Below are positions 33,352-46,800 of a stretch of 64,000 bases of DNA, piece after piece. This DNA is from Cudoniella acicularis (lineage: Eukaryota > Ascomycota > Leotiomycetes > Helotiales > Helotiaceae). The notes beneath the pieces are model-generated. The model saw only the letters and a list, made by a program, of their open reading frames with translations, did no database searches and was not told where the DNA came from. The stretch spans positions 1 to 64,000 of the forward strand of contig JAAMPI010000011.1 in NCBI GenBank assembly GCA_013054445.1, given 5' to 3'. The position numbers were made by a program, and so were the translations under genes. Position 1 is the stretch's first letter, and the number at the start of each line of letters is the position of its first letter.

Positions 33352-33714
33352 ATAATGTAAAAGAATCAGAGGTTATTAGCATCTATATAACCCATTTATT
33401 TATCGAAGCTTCCAACCATGAGAGTAACCAACATAATTTCGCCTTCTGTATACAACTGATTTCAACTTCCTCCTCCACAGTCAGTTTTTCGAAATATAAT
33501 TTCAAAGGCCAGGAGAGAATTCCGCTTCAAATATGCGACAGAAAGATTAATTAAACGGCTAAGAACCAGAAATTTAGAAGACCCTAATGCAAAGCCTGTG
33601 CATGCGGGTGTGGCCTTACTTTTTATGCTAGACATCTGATGCTACTTCGTTTAATTGTGATTTTGGTGTCTTACACCAAAAATCATTCTTTATCTCGCTG
33701 ATCCTTAATAGAGT

Positions 33715-33945
33715 GGTACTCGATCGGGTATTTTCTGAGTGCAGGGCTCGCCAGACTCCTAGTCCAATTAAACTTATAATATTTCAGAGTAACAAAATAA
33801 CTCAGCCTCGTTAACCGGAAAACCCTATACCGAATATTGATTCAAATGGAGAGCTCTATTAACTAAATAGTATATCTAAATCACTATCATACTGTGGGTA
33901 TGTTACCTTCCTTTAAACAACTGGAAAAACGCCGGACCGAGTACC
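33715..33945. mobile_element. approximately 230-bp repeat element, left copy flanking the PKS cluster
   Basis: Diverged copy of the element at 48051-48289, same orientation; best shared block gagagctctat...tatctaaatcactatc. The ends are imperfect inverted repeats of a ggtactcggtcgggtatttt-like sequence (start ggtactcgatcgggtatttt, end aaaacgccggaccgagtacc). Non-coding, so MITE-like. No clear target duplication seen. Confidence 0.6.
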
Positions 33946-34259
33946 AAGCGGTAAGCTGATTCAGTCACGAGATTCTCGAGAAACCTTGCTACCTGCCAAA
34001 ATCAGCTTGAGGACTTTAGCACTGCAATAATGGCCTAAATTTTAACGAGAGGTCTCGCTAAGACCTGCATTTCGCCTAACAGTAAAACTCCAGAAAGTCG
34101 CATACTCTCCATCCTTCACAATTTTTGAAAAGATCGAACCACTAACAGGAAAAACAACAGAGGTCTGAGACACTGCAGCTCGGATATCTAAACATCGAGC
34201 ATCTGGTCGGGGAAGATAATACCCCCAACGCGGCAAATCTTCAGCGTCCGAGTCGCGAA

Positions 34260-36098
34260 ATGGAAAAAGAAATTAAAAATGATGACCGACCAGAGGAAGG
34301 AATTATCGAAGTCATACAGAGCGAGGATCCACACGCCATAGAAAGTGAATATCCTCACGGTTTGAAGTTAGCAACCATCACAGTTGCGTTGATGCTTGTT
34401 GAGATGATGATCGCTTTAGATACTAATGTAATTGGCAAGTTACCTCGTTCTAGCTCTGATCATAATTATGTGACGATATTTCGTGCATAAATAAGATTAA
34501 TTTATTGAGCAGGAACCGCGATACCCAAAATTACCACTCAGTTTAACAGTCTCGACGACATAGGCTGGTATGGTTCTGCATATCTTCTAACTGTGATGGC
34601 ACTTCAGCCTTTTTATGGAAAGATTTACACATATTTTAATATCAAACGAGTGTTCTTGACGACCCTTGTCATCTTTGAAATTGGGTCTACAATTTGTGCG
34701 ACGTCATCTGGGTCAAAGATTTTTATCGTTGGACGTGCGGCTTTCGGGATGCGGAGCAGCCGGCATAATGTCTGGAGCCTTGACTCTGGGAAACTTCTTA
34801 GTTTCACTCGAAAGAAGGCCACTTTACATATCGATTGTGATGAGTGTATACGGGGTCGCCGCGATCGTTGGACCTACATTAGGGGGAGTGTTGACGGATT
34901 CTCGAGCATTAACTTGGAGATGGTGCTTTTGGCTGAATCTCCGTAAGTTCTGCTTCTTTGTACTAGACTACACAAGTTTCTCTGCTGATGAAGTAGCAAT
35001 TGGTGGCTTTGCGTTTATGGTTCATGCTATCTTTCTTAATTCGTACCAGACACCTCGAGGATCGGATTTACCACTCAAAGATAAATTGCGAAGAATGGAC
35101 TTTCTCGGCACTATTATGTCGATTGGTGGTACACTCTGTTTACTACTTGCCCTTAATTGGGGAGGAACGCAATACCCATGGACCTCGCCGAGAGTCCTTG
35201 TCTGCCTAATTATTTTTGGAATACTACTGATTGTATTTGTTCTCAACCAAATCAGATGCAAAGAACTGTATGAAACATCATCAATAATGGATACTTCCGC
35301 TGACCTCTTTCAAGTGCTACTATCCCGCCACGGATCTTCACCCAGCGTACGGTTGGGTTGTGCTGCCTTTTTACTTCTTTTATCAATATGGCAATCGACA
35401 CGCATATATATTATCTCCCCCTATATTTCCAGGCCGTCGAAGGAGTATCGGCTTCGTCTTCTGGTGTTCGCATTCTTCCATACCTGGCCACCATGATTGC
35501 GACTGCAGTCGTAAGCAGTTTATGTGTTTCGTTTTTGAAGGTATACGTGCCATTCATGGTGGCCGGATCTGCTATTTTGACGGTTGGGTCAGCTCTCATC
35601 CACACGCTCGACAGCAGTAGCACACCTGCTCAAAGAATTGGGTACCAATTGATCTCGGGAGTTGGTTTTGGCATGTCATTCCAGCTTCCATACTCAGCAT
35701 TACCGATCGTATTGGACATAAACGACATGCCAGTTGGAAATGCACTTCTCGTCTTCTTTCAAGCGCTTGGGGGTGCTATTGCCGTCAGCGCTGCCCAGAA
35801 TCTTCTGAACAATTCGCTGCTTGATAGATTAAGGGCTGTGCCGCAAGTCGGTGACCCTAAGGCAATAATTGCCGCAGGTCCAACAAACCTCTCTTCAGTG
35901 ATTGGGGTAGGTCTCGTTCCTTTGGTGATTGATGCTTACAGTTACGCTCTTTCGCGCGCCTTCTTACTCCCGATTGCCGCTGGAGGTCTTGCATTCTTTT
36001 GCAGCCTTGGGGTGGAGTGGAGGCGTATTCCAGCAAAAGCAAAACAGCCAACTTCTGCTGAGGTTAACGCGTCACCTCCTAATCAGGATCCTGCTTGA
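34260..36098 (+). pseudogene. DHA2 (14-TM) MFS transporter with a +1 frameshift
   Basis: Exons 34260-34434, 34513-34942, 34997-35267 and 35315-36098. Intron 1 is a GC-AG intron (gcaagt...gagcag); the others are GT-AG. Family marks: LDTNVIGTAIPKITTQF, DIGWYGSAYLLTVMALQPFY, CGAAGIMSGALTLGNFLVSL, YGVAAIVGPTLGGVLTD, WRWCFWLNLPIGG, FINMAIDTHIYYLPLYFQAV. This is the TRI12/toxin-exporter type often found in PKS clusters. One extra base near 34749 breaks the frame between GRAAFG and CGAAG in exon 2; all else is open to the stop at 36098. It is the nearest gene to the HR-PKS and the likely product exporter, now possibly dead. Confidence 0.8.
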
Positions 36099-37863
36099 TG
36101 TGCCCCCTCCAGGAATATGGGCTGTTACCGAGGTAGGGTTGCTGGAGGCATGTTGGATGCAATGAAGGGGCGTGGAAAGACCTGAGGGAGGCACGACCTG
36201 CGGCGGAACGACATGAATTGAAGGTGCGCAACGCTTGGGAAAAGACCGTTTGTGGTGATTGGACAGATAGGGAAATGCTTGATAATACAGATAAGGAGAT
36301 GGAGATGTGAGGTTAAAAGCAAGCTGCGAGCTTACATGTGAAGATTCCTCAACCTTTGGCAACGCACATGTGTGGCGGGGTGGCGGTGCTTCCTGAACTG
36401 GGGAGCACGACATAAATTACAACCAATCTGATTGAAGCTTCGGAGGAGACCCCAGTCTCATAGCGTGATCTCAGGAATCAGTATAATTCCGTCCCTTCGG
36501 ACTTGTTGAGACAGCGGAGACTTCAGTGTTCGTCAATTTTCAATGAATGTCTTGCTTAATTATTGCGAGTGTCATTTTTTGCTACAGTCAGTTTCGCGCT
36601 CGCTATCCCTGTCATCCCTAATTCATATGAGCCCAAAGAGAGCAGTGCTCACCGGCCCCACCCACGATACTTGATGCGTAGCTGAAGTCTTCAATCGCAG
36701 AATATGTGCTGCGCCGCTAAGCGAGGGCCCGCAAGGGGCGTGGAGGGGACTGGAGGCAGAGGCTCGCGGGTGCAAAAAAGGTGGCACATTAAGGTGGGGT
36801 ACTGACATTCTTGTCTGGGATCTCGCGATATAAAAAACTGTCCCTGGAATATAGATGAAGAGATCGGGAGGGGTAATTGAGTTTCTTAATATCTCTAAAA
36901 CTGCGAATAACTCAGTAGCTCGATTAGTGAATCAGCTGTCTCAATAATCTGCCTGATACTGTGCCACATTTTTTGGACCTGGGAGGGGGCCAGGTTGGCT
37001 GGCGGGGGTACAATATATTATCTTTTGAAACGTGTTTACCACGTTCTACTCTAATTTTTGGGTAACAATTACATGTTAAAATCTCCATCTAACGTAAATT
37101 GATAAGATGTGCTACCCCAAACTTGCCTAATAATATCATATGCTTATTCTGTAACAAGTGTTAGGGGTATTTATTATTGTACGTTGCTTCACCAAACAAA
37201 TTACCGAGCAAAGGATTGATGTCATACAAGTACCACCCTGCAGTTGCCTGTCTTTCGGAACCTTGACGTTTCATTATTGATCTTACTATTCGCCTTTTCT
37301 AGAATTCTGTTCGTGCACTCGTGGAAACGGTGCCTTCGTACGAGCTGACAGCGCAGCGTATACGTACTGTATAGCGCACTGAGGGAGTCGGAACTGAGAG
37401 AATGGGAGGATTCAGAGAATCGTAGAAAGCACAAGTTCAAAGGATCCACGCCTTTTTCTATGATATACCCCACGTAAGATCCGATTCTCAACCCCGAGAA
37501 CAGTAAAACGCCTATTGTAGTGCCCAAAAGAAATCGTGCCGCTTTGATGCACACACTTCTAGCAAAGGCTTATAGGAATGACAAGGCACAACATTTATTT
37601 TCCACCTATAGGAGATAGGTCCAAGATGCAAATTAGAGGCAAAGTCCACTCCTTTGATATCAAGTAAGCATTTGCAATGAACTTCCAATATTGTGGCGTC
37701 ACCCCGCGCATTCAAGATTGACAAAAGCAGATACTTATGTACCATCGTCCACCACCCGTGGAGTGCTTCTTTGGTCCTGACGTATTATTTAAAAGTCTAT
37801 TTACTTCATTTGAATACCCTGCTTCATAAAAGTAACCATTCTTGGGAGAACTGAATCGAAATC
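36099..37863. other. intergenic region upstream of the HR-PKS
   Basis: 1.76 kb without a supported gene. Minus-strand open frames at 37222-37554 and 37512-37745 have no recognisable motif. A TATTTAAAAG word near 37785 is a possible promoter element about 75 bp before the PKS ATG. Confidence 0.35.
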
Positions 37864-40800
37864 ATGCCTTCATTACCTCATGATGCGATCGCAGTAGTGG
37901 GCATTGGGTGCCGGTTTCCGGGAGGTGCAAATGATCCCGAAAAATTCTGGTCAATGTTAAAGAATGGACAAAGTGCTTGGTCAGATGTTCCCAGAGAAAG
38001 GTTTAAGTGGGAATCTTTCTACCATCCAGATCCTGACATGAATGGGTCTTTGAATCACCGCGGCGGACATTTTCTGGATGGCGACATCTCGACCTTCGAC
38101 GCTTCCTTCTTTGGTATAAGTGCTGCAGAAGCCCATGTAGGCACTCATTTCTCTTCGCTTGCGCTAGACTCCCTATTTTGATCGTTCGAGAAGAAGTTTC
38201 ATCCTCTCTCTGAATAAAGAATTAGTAGTAATTATTTTGTCAGGGCATTGATCCCCAACAGCGACTTCAACTTGAGACAGCCTTCGAGGCTCTTGAAAAT
38301 TCGGGAACTCCGGTAGAAACCCTCAAGGGCTCTGACACTGCTGTCTATATTGCTATCTTCTCTCGAGACTATGACCGTATGATGTATAAAGATACCAACA
38401 ACTTTGCCAAATATCATATGACTGGTTCTGGTGATGCCATCCTCTCCAATCGAATATCGCATGTCTTTGATTTCAAAGGCCCGTCCATGACTTTAGACAC
38501 TGGCTGCTCAGGCTCTATGGTTGCATTGCATCAGGCTTGTCAGAGCTTAACTATGGGGGAAACACAACTTGCACTTGTTGGCGGGACTAATCTCATTCTC
38601 TCTCCGGATCAAATGATTCCTATGAGCCTTGCTCAGTGAGTCTCCGCTATACGTTTTCGATAATTATAACTCTTTTCTAACCGAGTTTCAAGTATTCTGA
38701 ATGGCGACGGGAAATGCTACCCTTTCGATAGTCGAGGCTCGGGATATGGCCGCGGCGAGGGCTCTGCCACCATTGTATTAAAGCGACTGGATGACGCTCT
38801 TTCAGCAGGAGATAACATCCGTGCAGTTATTCGTCAAACTGGGGTGAACCAAGACGGAAGGACCCCTGGAATAGCCATGCCAAGTCAAGAAGCACAAGAA
38901 AGCCTGATCAGATCAGTTTACACAGCAGCCAACCGCGATCCAGGCCTTGTTGATTACGTAGAAGCACACGGTACGGGAACAATTGTCGGCGACTCTGTCG
39001 AGGTTCAGTCGATTGATAATATCTTTTGCGGCTCTACAAACCGCACCCGGCCATTAATGGTAGGCTCTGTGAAAGGTAATGTTGGGCATTTGGAAAGTGC
39101 TAGCGGCATTGCTGGTTTGATCAAGACCATACTGGTTTTGGAGAAGGGACAAATCCCCGCGACTATCAATTTAGAAGAGTCGAAGTCGGGACTTAATCTT
39201 ACAAATTCAAATATCAAGGTTGGCCTGGTGTCTTTCATTCTCTGTGGTTCAAGTTACGCATATTGACATTTTGCAGATACCTCAATCTCTTCAACCCTGG
39301 CCACTTGACCGACGTGTGAGACTGGCCTCAGTCAACAGTTTTGGCTACGGAGGGACCAACGCCCACGCCATTTTGGAGTCCTTAGCTCCTAGTTCCAATG
39401 GATTTATACTCACCAACGGACCTACACCCACCAACAAATCTACACTCACAAATGGATCTTCTCACTCGGATTTTGAAGAAGTCAATGGAACATACACCGA
39501 GAGAAGTCTGAAAAATAGCACTGGAAGTAGTTCGGAATATACAAATGGCCTTGGCCAATCCGAAACGGCTCAAGATAGTGGTATAATTCCATACAACGAA
39601 AGCGACCCCAAGGAATCTAATGAAGATGTCAATTCTCACCTTCTGGTTTTGAGTGCGAAGTCAGAAATCTCATTAATTGAATCAATCGCACGCTTACAAG
39701 AGTGGAGCAAGAATCATGAAATCACGGAGCAGGCCCTTCATGACCTTGCATTTACGCTTTGTTGCCGACGTTCTTTGATGCAATGGAGGTCAAGCTTTGT
39801 TATCCAACGCGCAAGTGACCTTTCCTCTTCACTGAAATCCGGACATATCGGCCGAGCATCCCATACTACACGGTCTATATTCATTTTCACGGGTCAAGGA
39901 GCGCAGTGGATTGGCGTTGGACGACAACTCCTAAGGACAGGGACAAAGTTCAGAGAATCCATTGAAAAGTCAGACAGGATACTTCAAGATTTTGGCTTGA
40001 AGTGGAGCCTGGTGGGTGAACTATTAAAGAATGATAATAGTTCCCGGATAAACGAGAGCAAGGTTGCCCAACCGGCTATCACGGCAGTTCAGATTGCCCT
40101 TGTTGATCAGTTAGGAAGCATGGGTATTATGCCTTCCGCCGTTGTGGGTCATTCTAGTGGGGAAATCGCCGCAGCCTATGCCTCAAGGGCCCTCTCGCAA
40201 CAGATGGCCCTGAAAGTCTCGTACTGTCGGAGTTTCGTTTCCGAGCTTTGGAGTCAAGTTTCAAACAAGTTAGGTTCTATGATGGCAGTAGGGCTTGGAG
40301 AAGCGGATATTTCGCGCTACCTCCCTTTGCTTTCAAGCGGTGAGGTCACTATTGCCTGTGTGAATAGCCCGTCAAGCATTACATTTTCCGGTGACTCGAC
40401 TGCGATTCTCGAATTAAAAACATTACTGGACGTCGATTCAATCTTCAACAGAGTTCTCAATGTTGATACAGCTTATCATTCTTTCCACATGCACCAAATT
40501 GCAGACCAATATGAAAAGTTGCTCGGGAAAATAGAGTTTCTCAGACCAACTGTGTCATTTCTATCTTCAGTCACTACCGAAGAAAAGTCCACAGATTTTG
40601 GACCACTCTACTGGGTTCAAAACCTGGTCTCGAAAGTCCGTTTCTCCGAATCTCTTATTAAGCTGGCGCATTCACAGCAATTATCTTCCGAGGCAGGGTC
40701 TTCGATCAAGTATGCACTTGTTGAAATCGGTCCTCATAGCGCTCTTGCGGGCCCCATTCGCCAAACACTCTCTTCCCAAACGTTCAAGGCATTCGACTAT

Positions 40801-43800
40801 TATTATATTCCATCGCTAGTGAGGAACCGCAACGCTGTGCATTGTGTCTTGGAGCTTAGTGGACATTTATTCCGGCTTGGGTGTCCTGTTGATCTCACAG
40901 CAGCATACAAACTCAGCGCATATAAAAAGGCCTCCATTGTGAGTGACCTTGCACCGTACCAATGGGACCATGGCACAAAATATTGGCATGAATCACGAAC
41001 GAGCAAAGAGCATCGGCTACGTGAAGATCCGTACCATGATCTTCTCGGCACCCGTATACCTGGCGCTGCACTCAATGAACCAGGCTGGTCTCTTGTCCTA
41101 GGAGAAACTTCTCATCCTTGGTTGCGTGATCATATCGTGGACGGGTTTCCTGTTTTCCCAGCTTCGGGCTACGCTTGTATGGCAGTTGAAGCTATCCGCC
41201 AATTACTAAGAGCGAAAAGAATAGGCAAAGTCGCTTCCAAATTCGTCCTTCGAAATCTAACCTTCTCCCGGGCATTGATAATTCCAGAGTCACCCGCATC
41301 CGTGGAACTACAACTGCACTTTCGGTCCCGCAACTCTTCTACGGACAAGGACTTTTATGGATGGGAAGAATTCAGGATATCGTCAATATCTGAAAACGGA
41401 ACATGTAACGGGCACTGCGAGGGTATTATTGGAGTAGAGCTCGAATCCCAAGCCGAGGGAGATGAGTTTTCTCATGAAAAGAATTTCCAACGAGACGCAA
41501 ACGTCAAATTCTTGGACAAGGTCAGAATGGCGTCAACCGCACCGGTCGAGCCAGATGAAATGTACAAAGAGTGCTTTCTTGCTGGCAACTCCTACGGGCC
41601 TACATTTGCGGTTGTTAAAGAATTGCTTAAAGGAAACCAATGCGCTATAGCAACCGTTGAAACACCAAATATCGCTTCAGTCATGCCATCGAAGTTCATG
41701 CAGCCACATTTAATACACCCTGCAACGTTGGATGCGACATTTCAGATTGGACTTCCACTATACTTTGGCTCCTGTTCGTACGGCTCTATCATGCCGGTCG
41801 CCGTTGACCAGATCGCAATTGATGCAGCCATACTTAGCGAGCCAGGACAGCAGTATCTCACGGCAGCTCAGATAACGCCCCTTGGAGAGAGATTGGCTAA
41901 ATTAAACGCCGTTGGATTTCAGAAGAACGAACATGGCGAATTTTCCCCCGTGATTGACATCCAAGGCGCCGAACTGCGAGGTGTTGGAGAAGGTCGGAGG
42001 TCAACTGCAGACTCCACACCAACGCGATGCATGGTATATCGGATGAACTGGAAATCGGACATCACCTCCTTCAAACAAACGAGAGTTAATTTCGCTCCAA
42101 TGGATCCAGAACCCACACCAGGAGATGGAAGACTGAGCCCAAGCACAAAAGAAACCTTATTGAATCGCTGTGCTTCACTCTACATCGATCAGTTTCTTGC
42201 CCAGGTCCGTCAGCACAACCTCAAAATCTCAAAAATTCATCACCAGATGTTGTTTGAGTGGTTGAAGAAGTACCATGCCTCAGAGGATTGCAACATACTT
42301 ATTCAAAACATAAGTCAAGTTGAAATTGAATCCTCTTTCGCGCTCGCGAAGCACGCCGGGGTTGAAGGAGAAATGATCACACGGATTGGGACACAATTGC
42401 AGAATATGATGTGTGATGAAGTAGATCCTCTTTCAATTTTACTGGAAGACAATCTCTTGTACCGTCTCTACGCGGATGATTCATCCGCTAGATGCTACAA
42501 TCAGCTCATCGCTTACCTTAAAAAGCTTACTTTCAAGAAGCCGTATTTGAAAGTTCTAGAAATAGGGGCAGGTACAGGCGGCACTACCCTGCCGCTCTTG
42601 CAAGCCCATGGAGAGAGTTTGGGCCTCTTTTTCCGACAGTATGACTATACGGATATTTCGCCAGGATTCTTTGAGCAAGCTACGGCCAAATTCATGGCTT
42701 GGAGCAGCATAATGAACATGAAAACTTTGGATATCGAAAAAGACCCCATTTCGCAGGGATTCGAAGCTTCGTCATATGATCTTGTCATCGCCTCTAATGT
42801 TGTTCATGCGACAAAGTCATTGAGTGAGACTTTGGCAAATATTCGGAAGCTCCTGAAGCCCGATGGACAGCTAGCGCTCCTGGAACGTGTAATCCTCTCA
42901 CCAAGCATAATGGTTGTCTTTGGTTTACTCCCTGGGTGGTGGGCGGGCTTAGACGACGGGCGTCAAGATGGTCCGCTCCTCACAGTCTCACAGTGGGATA
43001 AAGTGTTACTGGAGAATTCCTTCAGTGGGACGGAACTTGTGGCAGATGACTTCGAAGGGCCAGCCCACAAAACCTCATTGATGATAACAGGGCCCGCCCC
43101 CAAACCCCATGACCGGGAGTCAATTCTGGGGCCCATAAAAATGATAAGTGCTCCCGGAATTTCAGAAGTTACGGGAATCGAAGCCTCCCTGCACCAGAAA
43201 TTCTTGGAGAATGGACTAGAGGTACAAATGAAGTCCTGGCCGTTGGACCCCAAGGGCTACCAAGGATTCACTTTCGTCGTCTTGGACATTTTCGACATGC
43301 CTTTACTGGCAAACCCATCTTCAGAGCAATTCAATCAGATAACTCAATTACTCTCACATGCCGAGAAAGTGTTGTGGATCAGTGGATTGAGTCAAAGTTC
43401 TGACACTGTGAACTCTTTCCGAGGCTTGATTTCGGGGATGGCTGGCCCTGTACGAGCGGAGAACGCAAGACTTCGCTTCATTAATATCGATGTTCAAGAT
43501 TCATTTGTGCCAGATTTGAAAATCTTCACAGAAAATGTATTCAAAATTATCCATAGCTCTTTTGGTTCGCACACTGGAACAACGCTTCCTGGAGATTATG
43601 ACTACATTTACCGTAGTGGAGAAACATTTATACCGAGATTGATTCCAGACCACAATTTGAACAACCTGATGTTCAGCACAAATTCACCCAGCAAGTTAGA
43701 ACCGAACCTCTTTCACCAACCCGAGCGGCCTTTGAAATTACGGGTCGAGACGCTCGGTCTTCTCGACTCTATGATCTTCTTGGATGACGATATACCAAAA

Positions 43801-46800
43801 ACTGCTTTGCCCATGGATGCTCTTGAAATACGAGTGGCTGCTCATGGGATTAATTTTAAGGACGTCTGGATTTCCTTGGGTCAAATGAAATACTCTAGGA
43901 TGGCGGGCGAATGTGCCGGTACTGTCGTCCGCGTTGGTTCTGACCTAAAAGATTTGTTTCATGAAGGCGACAGAGTATGCTGTTATTCTGCGACACCATA
44001 TGCCAGCCAAGCTCGAGTTCGAGGACACAATGCACAAGTGATTCCAGATTTCATGTCTTTCACAGTTGCTGCGTCAATTCCGGCCATTTTTGCAACGGCT
44101 TATCATGGTCTCATAAATATTGCAAACCTTCAACCAGGGCAGACGGTTCTCATCCACGCGGCAGCAGGCGGTGTGGGTCAGGCAGCTATCAAGGTCGCCC
44201 AGCTGGTAGGAGCAAATATTTTTGCTACTGTGGGAAGCTCTGCAAAGGCAGAGCTGTTAACAAAATTGTACAACATTGAGCGGAGTCATATATTCTCGAG
44301 CCGTAGTACTCGCTTTAAGCAAGGAATCCTCTCATTGACACAGGGAAGAGGAGTTGATGTTGTCTTAAATTCTTCTTCGGGAGAAAATCTTCACGAATCA
44401 TGGAGTTGTCTAGCGCGCTTTGGTACTTTCGTCGAAATTGGGAAGACCGATATATATAACAAAAGCCAACTGCAGATGGATATGTTTGAGAAGTGCGTAA
44501 CTTTCAGTTCAGTCGATTTGGGAGTTCTCAGCGATCATAGACCGTCACAGACCCGAGATCTTCTAGGCGCTGTAATGAAGCTGTTTCGGGAGCAAAAGTT
44601 AACACCAGTGGAAATTAAGACCATGCCAATTGGAGACATTGAGCTGGCATTTAGGGACATCCAGGGTCGAAAACACACAGGCAAAGTTATTCTCGAGGCT
44701 GAAACGAGCTCTTCAGTTATGACTAGGGCACCCAAACCCGCCAGTCTAAGCCTTTCTGGCGCTGGAACCTATGTGATTGCTGGAGGTCTAGGAGGTCTGG
44801 GGCGTCACATTGCCCGTCTTTTGGCGGAGCGGGGCGCAGGGCATATCATTTTGCTATCTCGAAAGGCACAAAATAACACTCAGCAACAAAATATCGCTGA
44901 TGAAATTCGTGGGTTTGGTGCAGAACTTCACCTCATCACTTGCGACATTGTTGATACTGCCTCGGTAGACGAGCTCATGATTTACTGTAAATCGAACTGT
45001 CCTCCAATTAAGGGAGTAATACAAGCAGCCATGGTTCTTCAGGTAAATTGGTCTAAATACTGCTCATAGAATTTTGCTAATATAATCTTAGGATCGTCTT
45101 ATAGAGGATATGACCCTCAACGAATTCAACACCGCAGTTTCTCCTAAAGCTACAGGAACCAAGAACCTGTACGACGCTATCATGGGCCCTGAGATAGATT
45201 TCTTTGTGATGCTCTCATCGGTAACAGGTATGATTGGTTTAGAAGGCCAAGCAAATTATGCTGCTGGCAATGGATATCTAGATTATCTTGCAAATCACCG
45301 AAAGAGATCTGGGGGCCGATGCATTTCAATCAATGTCGGCATGATTGCGGATTCCAATGTCATGACATCGCAGCCGGAGAATATGGCAAGACTGACTCAA
45401 ATCGGCGCAGTTCCACTGACAGTCAAGCAGTTTCTGTCGCTTCTTGAGAATGTTTTGGCTGATCCAGCGTTGGAAGGTGAAAGCATGCAGATTGTTACAG
45501 GGTTTGACAGAGAATCTCTAACTGTAGATAAAGATCGACAAGCAGTCGAAAATGCGACATTTTCCACTCTACAACATGCGTTACACACAGCACCGCTACA
45601 GGAGCAGACTGCAACTGTCCAAGAACTCGTTCTCGCCACAGCAGATGATAATGTGCGACAGAACCTGATTTGCTCTGCTGTTTCAAAGAAGATTGCGGCC
45701 CTCATAGCCCATGAAAACAAGGAGATTGACGTTGACGTATCTTTAGCTGATCTTGGGCTTGATTCACTCGTTGCAATCGAGCTGAAAAATTGGATTAGTC
45801 GCACATTGCAGGCACCCTTCCAGACAAGCGAAATTCTGGATATGCCAAATATTTCGGTTCTTGCGGCAACTATCCTTGCCAGATCCGCCCTCATACAGCC
45901 TCAGGGTTCCCAGGACAGCCCCCAAGTCAATAAATCGCCACAGGAGAATGGAGTCTCACCTAATCCCCAACCTATTGTCGAACCTCCAGCAAATTCTCCC
46001 AAAGTTTCCTTGCCCCAACTGCCGCTGCCAGGTCTAGAGAGCACATTAAACATGTATCTTCAGTGTGTTCTTCCACTCACCTCCTCTCAGGAGCTCAAAG
46101 AAGTAAACCTAGCCATTGAAGAATTTCTACAGCCTGACGGCCTCGGTGTTCGACTTCAAGAACGTTTGTTAGCGCGGGCAAACGATGATCAGCTTGACGC
46201 TTGGCAATACGATCTATATACCAAGCATGTATACCTTCGCTGTCGAGCTCCCATAAACCCTTTCCAGCAGTTTGCAGGTTGGATACCCTCGGAAGAATTT
46301 CATCATCTGAGTCAAGCAGATAGCGCAGCTTTGATCTCAATGGCGGCAATCAACTTTTTCTACGACATGGAGACCGACAATATCGGCACAGACTTCTTAT
46401 ACGATCAGCCTCTCTGCATGTTCTCGTTGAAATACATGTTCAATACAACACGAGAACCGCACCTCGGGGTAGATGTGGTTAAGCGACATCCACAAAATAA
46501 GTACATAATTGTGCTTCGTCACGGTCATATTTTCAAGGTATATTTCCAAAGAAACGGGCAACGACTTTCATTACAGGAATTGCAAGCCATATTCAGCGCT
46601 ATTTTGGAAACCTCTGTTGAACTTCTGCCTTCGCTTGGTTCACTAACAGCCGAACACAGAGACACATGGGCAGGAGTGAGTTGCCTTATTAAATTTTGAG
46701 AGGCTTTGCTAATAGGGAGAGTAGATTAGGGAAAGGGTAAAGACCAATAGTCCCGTGAACAAAGCCCTAATCGAAGACGTTGAAGCCTCAGCATTTGTCG

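Noticed and set aside
46725..46754. Separate gene starting near 46755
   Set aside because: The GTG start is not used in fungi; splicing at gagagtag (46724) gives IRERVKTNSPVNKALIED, continuous with the acyltransferase domain.
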